Assembly: GCA_036555515.1 (NCBI GenBank)
Contig: DATBLC010000249.1
Coordinates: forward strand, 1 to 6,920
Length of the DNA: 6,920 bases
Direction: 5' to 3'
Source: DATACQ01 sp036555515
Lineage (GTDB): Bacteria > Desulfobacterota > Binatia > UBA9968
Positions 1 through 5,436 of this stretch are shown here, in pieces. The notes under the pieces are model-generated. The model worked only from the letters and a program-made list of their open reading frames with translations, made no database searches and was not told the DNA's origin. The first letter of the stretch is position 1; each line of letters begins with the position of its first letter. Position numbers and translations under genes: made by a program.

Positions 1-2
1 CG

Positions 3-110
3 GTGGGCAACTCCGGCGATCAGCATGCGCAGGAAGTCGGTCGAATGATCGGGCAGGGTAATGAAGCAGGAAGCACCATAAGATCGTGTCTCCGGGACGC
101 CACCGTTTGA
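3..110 (+). pseudogene. Decayed DUF4157-type leader fragment (partial, enters from left edge)
   Basis: Read in the frame beginning at base 3, the translation runs VGNSGDQHAQEVGRM and continues to a TGA at 108-110. It lines up with the conserved leader block of the downstream genes (gene 3: VGAANDQYEQEADRV): VG, DQ, QE and R sit at matching places, while the acidic core is eroded. No start codon or body of a gene is visible. Shortly downstream, in another frame, 'LPKQLNSE-stop' (119-145) matches the tail 'VPKQSTAE-stop' of the relic before gene 3. I read this as the worn end of an older leader gene cut off by the window edge. The similarity is short, so confidence is modest. Confidence 0.4.
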
Positions 111-427
111 GAAATTGACTGCCAAAACAATTAAATTCCGAATGAACAAAGGTAACGCTTTTGTCTCGACAACGTCTCATAGGATCGCCGGAGAAGACGA
201 AGCAGCAGATCGCTCGCAACGGGTCTCGCTCGGATTCTGTCCGATTATTTCACGGGGAGATCCGTTCCGCTATCCGCCAACTGCACCGGATGTTGGGCAA
301 CCAGCGTGTGGCGCAGTTGATTCAAGCCAAGCGCCTCACACCACAGGGGAAGATTCTTGGTCTTCAACGAAAGCTGACCGTCGGCGCCGCTGATGATCGG
401 TACGAACGGGAATCGAACCGTGTTGCC
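104..427 (+). repeat. Long direct repeat, copy A (partner 5116-5436)
   Basis: This stretch recurs about 5 kb downstream in the same orientation. The offset is 5012 bases at the left end and 5009 at the right, because one codon is missing from copy B. Bases 329-368 are identical to 5338-5377 (40 bases). The match starts upstream of the coding start, includes the shared ATGAACAAAGGT motif and ribosome-binding region, and covers the whole leader of genes 1 and 3. It stops just after the leader, where the proteins become unrelated. A recent leader duplication or recombination is the simplest explanation. Confidence 0.9.
148..153 (+). promoter_or_regulatory. Ribosome binding site supporting the TTG start of gene 1
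   Basis: AAAGGT lies seven bases before TTG 161. The frame is closed just upstream by a TGA at 143-145, so few starts are possible without losing the leader. Copy B has the same layout (AAGGTGAGG before GTG 5173), and the two starts fall at the same aligned position, which supports both. Confidence 0.55.
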
Positions 428-1972
428 GATGAGGCGACGCGGATGCCGGAGAACACAGCTTTCAGCGGTCAGCAGTCAGCGGTCAGCGAACTCAATGCTT
501 TGCTTCGAATGAAGCCTGGGAGACCCTTCGCCAAGGGTCCCGCGCGCGGGGAAGAGGAGGTTCTGCAGAAGAGGCCGATCGCGATCAGCCCCCTTGTCCA
601 GTGCCGGGTCGAAGAGGAAGAGGAAGAACGCGTTCAGACCACAGGAGAACCTGATGGAGATCCGTCCCTTATCCTTTCATGGGTATCATCCATTGCTTCG
701 CTCAGGGGAGCAGGTAAGCCGCCCAGTGAATCGGAACCTACATTCTTCGAACCGCGGTTCGGACATGTTTTCAGCCAGGTGCGGTTGCATACGGATGGAC
801 AAGCCGGGACGCTTGCAAAAACGGTCCATGGGAAAGCCTTTACGGTGGGCCGTGATGTCTTTTTCAAGCGGGGTGAGTCCTCGCCGGGATCTTCGGAGGG
901 AACGGGGCTTCTCGCGCATGAACTGACTCACGTGATTCAGCAGAAACGAGGCCCCGAAAGCAAGGGCCATGGGCACGTACCTGCTTCACTTCCCCAAGAC
1001 AGGACAGTACCATCGCCTGGTGTGGTCATGAGGAAAGTGAAAACTTCTTCAGCAGCCGTGCTCAGCGCCTTTCAAGCCCTATGTCCGAGTGCGATGTTTA
1101 CATCGGGCCAGGGAGGATTCATTGCAGGAAGAGGTTGTGCCGGTGTAAACACCTCCCAAACGACCTGTAAGTGTTTATGCTATGCAGTAACTAATCGCAG
1201 TCTTTATTCGTTTGACGTGTCGATGGCCAGCTGGTCGTCGAGCTGGCCGTACTTGATGTATGATTGGTCCTGGGCCTTCCCCCCCATGCCCGCAGTTTGG
1301 CCGCATTCCGAGCCGGTCGGAAGTGCGTGGTCGATTACATTGCCATCGGCTTCATCTCCCGGAGTTTTTGGGGCGTTTGATCCGAGCGATAAGTGCACAC
1401 CTTATCCTTTTGAGCGGCTCTTAGCTCATGAGCTTTGCGGTCACGCTGTGGTGGGAAGAGGAAGTGAGGAAAGAGGGGACCGGCCGGCCCATGATGATGC
1501 CATCCAGATCGAGAACGACATTGCTAAGGAGCAGGGATGGTTGGCGAGGGGGTCTTATAGCAACAGTAATCAGGGGGAATCATATTCTCAGGAAAGCGGT
1601 GATCCCAAAATTGTCTATAAACTGAAAGATGGCTGGCACTACCAACCATGCACGCCACCGCCGGAGAATGCTCCGGGGCAGCAACAGCCCAGACGGCGCA
1701 GAAGGCGGCGAAAAAAACGGTCCATGTCTCAGCAGAAGATCACGAACACTGAGAATGTTCGGCTTGTCAGCGACCCGATATATTGGGCTAACGACGCCTT
1801 TCTCATCGAGAGGTTGCCCAAAGGAACAACGGTGGAGGTTCTGGATAAGGGCGCAGGGGAACCGTTCAACCAAGAAACCGCTCTTGAGTATCAATGGTGG
1901 TGGGTTCGAGCCGAAGGGAAAGAGGGTTGGGTGATGCAGGTATTGCTCGATGATGTGACGGGGAGTCCTTGA
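161..1972 (+). CDS. DUF4157 (eCIS core) protein with HELCGH motif and C-terminal SH3b domain
   Basis: A 603-residue protein starting at TTG. Leader at 1-92: MLGNQRVAQLIQAK at 44-57 and KLTVGAADDRYERE at 71-84. An acidic run (151-156) sits where family members often carry a Cys/Glu-rich motif. The DUF4157 domain spans about 195-262 (FFEPRFGH at 195-202, HELTHVIQQ at 253-261). The next region has cysteines at 308, 326, 336, 338, 340, 412 and 426, and a second zinc-site-like motif HELCGH at 423-428, followed by IEN at 450-452. HELxGH spaces its histidines one residue wider than canonical HExxH, so activity is uncertain. An Arg/Lys tract (511-520) leads to an SH3b domain at about 529-596 (ENVRLVSDP, LPKGTTVEVLDKG, WWWVRAEGKEGWV), a fold that often binds peptidoglycan. 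No signal peptide or membrane segment is seen, which fits loading by an apparatus rather than Sec export. Effector or toxin function is inferred; the core and SH3b domains are clear. Confidence 0.92.
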   Translation: MSRQRLIGSPEKTKQQIARNGSRSDSVRLFHGEIRSAIRQLHRMLGNQRVAQLIQAKRLTPQGKILGLQRKLTVGAADDRYERESNRVADEATRMPENTAFSGQQSAVSELNALLRMKPGRPFAKGPARGEEEVLQKRPIAISPLVQCRVEEEEEERVQTTGEPDGDPSLILSWVSSIASLRGAGKPPSESEPTFFEPRFGHVFSQVRLHTDGQAGTLAKTVHGKAFTVGRDVFFKRGESSPGSSEGTGLLAHELTHVIQQKRGPESKGHGHVPASLPQDRTVPSPGVVMRKVKTSSAAVLSAFQALCPSAMFTSGQGGFIAGRGCAGVNTSQTTCKCLCYAVTNRSLYSFDVSMASWSSSWPYLMYDWSWAFPPMPAVWPHSEPVGSAWSITLPSASSPGVFGAFDPSDKCTPYPFERLLAHELCGHAVVGRGSEERGDRPAHDDAIQIENDIAKEQGWLARGSYSNSNQGESYSQESGDPKIVYKLKDGWHYQPCTPPPENAPGQQQPRRRRRRRKKRSMSQQKITNTENVRLVSDPIYWANDAFLIERLPKGTTVEVLDKGAGEPFNQETALEYQWWWVRAEGKEGWVMQVLLDDVTGSP

Positions 1973-2120
1973 CCGCCTTCACAAGCCGATAACGGCATAG
2001 GCAATGCGACCTGCGCTTGAATTTGGAGAAAAGAAAACAGCACAATGAACATGAAGAACATCCGAATAATGAAGTAAAGGTTGCGGCCCGTGCCACTGCC
2101 CAAGCGGGCTTGACGATTGA
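1973..2120. other. Spacer after gene 1, nothing recognised
   Basis: There is no credible gene, RNA or hairpin terminator between the gene 1 stop and the relic that follows. An A-rich patch holds several closely spaced ATGs (2045-2090), but they open only a ten-codon frame ending in TAA. Confidence 0.5.
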
Positions 2121-2141
2121 ATGATAGCGAGATTCGAGACC

Positions 2142-2327
2142 ATCACGCGGCAGTGTGAGCCAACCATGTTGCGACGCGGCGTCGTCTCGGTCGGCAAAGC
2201 TTCGGCGGGCTTATCTCGTAATTCAAAGTTCTTGGTTCGCCGCGGAATGTCTGGCGTAGAGGCGCTTTTGGATTCGCGGCGCACGCATGGCAATGTCTTC
2301 GCACCGCACCTGGTACAGCGAAAGCTG
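2142..2327 (+). repeat. Degenerate direct repeat, copy C (partner 4781-4962)
   Basis: About 185 bases recur in the same orientation upstream of gene 3, with a few small indels and many substitutions. Clear anchors are CGGCAAAG, CGTAATTCAAAG, TCTTGGATTCG (TTTTGGATTCG here) and GGCGCACGCAT. In one frame both copies encode 'GK-x-x-AGL-x-RNSK'; after a frame slip both encode 'LLDSxRTH' and 'QRKL'. Each copy sits inside a relic leader ahead of an intact gene. Confidence 0.75.
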
Positions 2328-2437
2328 TCGATGATCAGGACTGGCCGCAATTTGGCCGCGGCAAGTCGGCGGACCGGCGGGAGCAGTAGCCGTTGAAGAA
2401 TACGAAGAGTGGATGCCGACGAGCAAGATAACAGAAT

Positions 2438-2443
2438 GGGGGA
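2438..2443 (+). promoter_or_regulatory. Ribosome binding site of gene 2
   Basis: GGGGGA lies nine bases before GTG 2453. It lies inside the end of the decayed upstream frame, whose stop overlaps the start as GTGA, an arrangement that would allow translational coupling. Confidence 0.5.
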
Positions 2444-2452
2444 CGTTGTGTT

Positions 2453-4510
2453 GTGACGAAAACTACAGCGCTGCGAGAATCAACTCAGAAAGCGTCCGGT
2501 CGATCGCGGATGCTCAATGGACAGAGCAAGCCTCAACACCGCGCAACTTCGGTTCACCCGCTGTTACGGCTGCAGCGTTCCATCGGCAATCGAGCTGTCG
2601 CCCGGTTGATACAGGCCAAACTGCGAAGAAGCGAATCAAGTGATGTTTCGAAGATAGCAAGAGACGCGTTGGCGCGGAGAAAAGCGACCGCGCATGGTGC
2701 CGAAGTCGGCACCGCGCCGCCGATTGTTAATGAGGTGCTCGCTTCGCCGGGGCAGCGACTGGATGCCGCGACTCGTGCCTTTTTCGAGCCGCGCTTTGGC
2801 CATGACTTCAGCAGTGTGCGGGTCCACGCCGGGGCGGCCGCAGCACAATCGGCGAACGAAATGAGCGCCAGAGCATTCACCGTTGGAAACAATATAGTCT
2901 TTGGTACTGGGCAACTGTCACCGGGAACGCAAGATGGAAGGCGATTGTTGGCCCACGAATTAACTCATGTGATCCAGCAACGCACCGGAATTGTCGCCAG
3001 GCAAATCATTCAACGAGCGAAGATTCCTTACGGCCCGTTAACCTGGGCGGACTTCAAAGCTCAACCTCCCAATAACCGAAATCCAGCTGAAGGCGCGGGG
3101 ATACTCAGTGCGTTCGACATCCCAGGATTTGCGGTATCACCGGATACAAAGAGGAAGAGAAAAAGTTGCAGGATCGGGAGCAGCCGTTCGAAGATTTACG
3201 AGGCAAAACTCGTCATTGATGCCAAAGCCTTCGATAGTCTAGCGCCCTACATGGACCAAGAGAGATCGTGGGCCCTGGATCGATACAAGGGTGACGGCAC
3301 CGTTTATTGCGAGGGTCGGGTGGGCAAGAACAATGCGAGGCTATTCAGCCAGTGCCTAACTGATGAGACCGCCGAACGTGCGCGCCTTTTGAAACACGAG
3401 CAAGTACATTTCGATATCACGAATGTCATGGCGGGAAAGGCGAAAGCCAGCCTCTCGACAGAAGCTGCAAAGATAAAACTATCCGCAACCGCGTGCGGGC
3501 AAGAGGCGGCTTCGGATGCGGTTTTGGCTTTATATGAAACGCCACACAAGGATTTGGTTGATCTCGGCAAAAAGTGGCAAACTTCAAAAGATCAGGCTCA
3601 AGACGATTTTGATACCCAAACCGGTCATGGAGCGAAGATCGCCGAACAGAACGCATGGGAAGGAAGAATCGGGACGGGATTGACGGATTACGATCCGACA
3701 ACCCTCCCGCCGCCGACTACACCTTCCACGACCGCGCCCGCACCGACACTAACCAAGCCGGCGCCTCCACCTTCCCGCGGGTACAGCTGCGGTGGGTCGA
3801 GTGGCTTCACCGGCAGCTGCACGGAGTGTGAGAAGAAAAAGCTCATGGGCCAACCGCTGCGGACTAAACTGCTCATCAATGAGCCGGGCGATGCGTACGA
3901 GCAAGAAGCGGATCGGGTAGCGGCTCGAGTGATGCGCATGACGGAAACCGATTCGAGACCTGGCGATTTGCGATCCGTCTCGTCGCTGCGGGAGCTAGAG
4001 GGTCAACACAGGTCTTCTGGCGCAACTTCGCAATCGCGCCGCGATGTTCCAGGGCAACCGGTGCGCGGTGATTTGATTCAGCGCCAACCCAAGTCTGATG
4101 GGCCATCATTGCGCGATGTGCCGATCTTGCTCGAAAAGCTCGAACTGGATGTGGGCAATAACTTGCTCGATTATGGGCATCATCTTTACCGAGCCGCTAC
4201 TCTGTATCCTGATGATCCCGACGCGCTAAAAAATGCTTTGGGCCGCTATGCCCTCGGTGCCAACGTGTTGAAGGACAGCTACCGATTCTTTGGCTTCAAG
4301 CCCGACACGGCGGGCAAGCTCGCGTACGGAACTGGGATCCTGTTTAAGGGACTGACCTTTCTGCGCCAGGGCGAGTTGACTCTAGATTTTCAAGTCGACG
4401 TCGGCCGCGGCGTGAAATTTGAAACCAATTTAAACTTGGGAGTGAATCCAAAAGACCTCACCGACGTGCGCAAAGCCGAGGTGCACTTCGGCTTAGTACG
4501 GCGTTTTTAA
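2453..4510 (+). CDS. DUF4157-DUF922 protein with a second internal leader element
   Basis: A 685-residue protein starting at GTG. Leader at 34-56 (VHPLLRLQRSIGNRAVARL and on). DUF4157 at about 109-176 (FFEPRFGHDFSSVRVHAG from 110, HELTHVIQQ at 168-176). A DUF922-like putative zinc-dependent protease domain follows at about 193-412: LTWADFKAQPP at 196-206, LLKHEQVHFDI at 312-322 with the HExxH at 315-319, and the family's FD-x-x-T-x-HG signature at 386-393. A Pro/Thr-rich linker covers 416-440. Then comes a second leader element that normally precedes a DUF4157 core: CxxC at 456-459, KLLINEPGDAYEQEADRVA at 472-490. No second core follows. The tail (about 545-685) is unrecognised and ends in alternating hydrophobic stretches with terminal phenylalanine. 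The protein looks like a fusion of one complete DUF4157 gene with the leader and payload of another. Protease activity and delivery are inferred; the DUF4157 and DUF922 calls are firm. Confidence 0.93.
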   Translation: MTKTTALRESTQKASGRSRMLNGQSKPQHRATSVHPLLRLQRSIGNRAVARLIQAKLRRSESSDVSKIARDALARRKATAHGAEVGTAPPIVNEVLASPGQRLDAATRAFFEPRFGHDFSSVRVHAGAAAAQSANEMSARAFTVGNNIVFGTGQLSPGTQDGRRLLAHELTHVIQQRTGIVARQIIQRAKIPYGPLTWADFKAQPPNNRNPAEGAGILSAFDIPGFAVSPDTKRKRKSCRIGSSRSKIYEAKLVIDAKAFDSLAPYMDQERSWALDRYKGDGTVYCEGRVGKNNARLFSQCLTDETAERARLLKHEQVHFDITNVMAGKAKASLSTEAAKIKLSATACGQEAASDAVLALYETPHKDLVDLGKKWQTSKDQAQDDFDTQTGHGAKIAEQNAWEGRIGTGLTDYDPTTLPPPTTPSTTAPAPTLTKPAPPPSRGYSCGGSSGFTGSCTECEKKKLMGQPLRTKLLINEPGDAYEQEADRVAARVMRMTETDSRPGDLRSVSSLRELEGQHRSSGATSQSRRDVPGQPVRGDLIQRQPKSDGPSLRDVPILLEKLELDVGNNLLDYGHHLYRAATLYPDDPDALKNALGRYALGANVLKDSYRFFGFKPDTAGKLAYGTGILFKGLTFLRQGELTLDFQVDVGRGVKFETNLNLGVNPKDLTDVRKAEVHFGLVRRF

Positions 4511-4777
4511 CTGGGGTGAATTGTGTTTTTGATACTTGCTCCGCATCGATCTATGCAGTTGGGCAGTTCTGATCCAGCGATCATTCATTCATTCCCGTTA
4601 AACCGAAATCAGACTTCATCAGCGGTAAAATCAATATCATAGCAGTTGTTCTATCCGAGCGCCGACAGCTAATTTGATCGTTGCAATCGCAAACGCAGTT
4701 CGCTTAATATCGGCACCAGCATTTTCGCTCCCTGACACGCAGCCTTTCGAGGCGATTCACGACGGAGCTCACAGACT
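4511..4777. other. Spacer after gene 2, no gene seen
   Basis: This 267-base stretch is visibly richer in A and T than the flanking genes and has stops in all forward frames. A short ATTC run (ATTCATTCATTC, near 4583) is the only simple repeat. There is no convincing hairpin-plus-T terminator. A weak promoter-like pair, TTGCAA (4681-4686) and TAATAT (4705-4710) with an 18-base spacer, could serve gene 3 but is too poor to call. Confidence 0.5.
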
Positions 4778-5157
4778 ATGATTCACCAGCGTGAACGAGC
4801 GACTTTCAAGCGAGGTTTCGTCTCTCCCGGCAAAGTTGCGGCGGGCCTCTTTCGTAATTCAAAGGATCATGGTGCCGCAGAGCGTCTGGTGTAGAGACGC
4901 TCTTGGATTCGGGGCGCACGCATTGCAATGCCTTGGCGCAGCGCCTGATGCAGCGTAAGCTGGCGGTCAGCCAACGCAGCGACAAATACGAATAAAAAGC
5001 AGACCGAATGGCTGACGCGGTGATGCACCGAGAACAGCAGGGAGGCGCTGGATCGTCGCCGACGCAGTCGATCCATCGACAGATGCCGGAGGAAGAGGAA
5101 GAAATAATGCAAGCTCGTTTGAGGAATTCGGTTCCAAAACAATCAACCGCTGAATGA
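4778..5157 (+). pseudogene. Frameshifted, nonsense-containing leader gene upstream of gene 3
   Basis: ATG 4778 opens a frame reading MIHQRERATFKRGF, which closes at TAG 4892-4894. Similarity to the relic before gene 2 continues in another frame from about 4858 to TGA 5155-5157. There the peptide reads RLMQRKLAVSQRSDKYE, a TAA stop at 4993-4995, then KADRMADAVM. This is the classic leader motif with CAA changed to TAA and the next GAA changed to AAA (gene 3 has TAC GAG CAA GAA GCG GAT here). Further on, IHRQMPEEEEEIMQARL (about 5068-5118) matches the Cys/Glu-rich segment that precedes many DUF4157 cores. At least one frameshift and one nonsense change, with no core domain left, mark it as a relic. 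Confidence 0.75.
4781..4962 (+). repeat. Degenerate direct repeat, copy D (partner 2142-2327)
   Basis: This is the second copy of the roughly 185-base repeat, inside the relic leader before gene 3. It contains a perfect 12-base palindrome, GCATTGCAATGC (4920-4931), which is broken in the other copy (GCATGGCAATGT). Confidence 0.75.
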
Positions 5158-5436
5158 ACAAAGGTGAGGTTTGTGTCTCAGCAACGTCTGATAGGATCGC
5201 CGGAGAAGACGAAGCAACAGATCGCTCACCGCGAGTCTCGTCCAGATTCTGTCCGGTCATTCCAAAGGGTACTTCATCCCATCCTCGAATTGCAACGGAT
5301 GTTGGGCAACCAGCGTGTTGCGCAGTTGATTCAAGCGAAGCGCCTCACACCACAGGGGAAGATTCTTGGTCTTCAACCAAAACTGACTGTCGGTGCCGCT
5401 AATGACCAGTACGAGCAAGAAGCGGATCGCGTTGCG
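5116..5436 (+). repeat. Long direct repeat, copy B (partner 104-427)
   Basis: This is the second copy of the leader repeat. It begins inside the tail of the relic leader, spans the gene 3 ribosome-binding region and start, and ends after the YEQEADRVA block. Bases 5338-5377 are identical to 329-368. Relative to copy A one codon is missing near position 5270. Confidence 0.9.
5161..5169 (+). promoter_or_regulatory. Ribosome binding site that decides the gene 3 start
   Basis: AAGGTGAGG includes AGGTGA, a good match to the 3' end of 16S rRNA, ending a few bases before GTG 5173. An alternative GTG at 5164 lies inside this site and has no ribosome-binding sequence of its own. GTG 5173 also aligns exactly with the TTG start of gene 1. 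Confidence 0.6.

Larger units (their letters stand above)
2121..2456 (+). pseudogene. Decayed leader gene upstream of gene 2
   Basis: The frame runs from ATG 2121 to a TGA at 2394-2396. In the same frame past that stop it reads VDADEQDNRMGDVVL and ends at TGA 2454-2456. The last part resembles the leader block D-x-YEQEADRMADAVM, and the middle (LLDSRRTH, then HLVQRKLS) matches the relic before gene 3 (LLDSGRTH, then RLMQRKLA). The final stop overlaps the GTG start of gene 2 by four bases (GTGA). An internal stop and loss of most leader residues argue for decay. A short translated upstream peptide coupled to gene 2 is possible but less likely. Confidence 0.55.

Noticed and set aside
142..393. 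ATG-initiated frame of about 84 codons overlapping the gene 1 leader, with a counterpart at 5154-5402.
   Set aside because: It is conserved only because the underlying leader DNA is duplicated; the other frame encodes a recognised leader and a full-length protein. The peptide resembles no family I know.
1979..2350. Minus-strand frame of 123 codons between genes 1 and 2.
   Set aside because: It crosses the relic leader and repeat, has no recognisable domain, and the homologous repeat copy at 4781-4962 does not keep the frame.
4681..4710. Promoter-like TTGCAA and TAATAT boxes 18 bases apart upstream of gene 3.
   Set aside because: Each box matches the sigma-70 consensus at only about four of six positions in an A/T-richer spacer, which is expected by chance.
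4920..4931. Perfect palindrome GCATTGCAATGC as an operator or recombinase site.
   Set aside because: It is only 12 bases, is not preserved in the partner repeat, and lies within a decayed coding region, so there is no support for a function.
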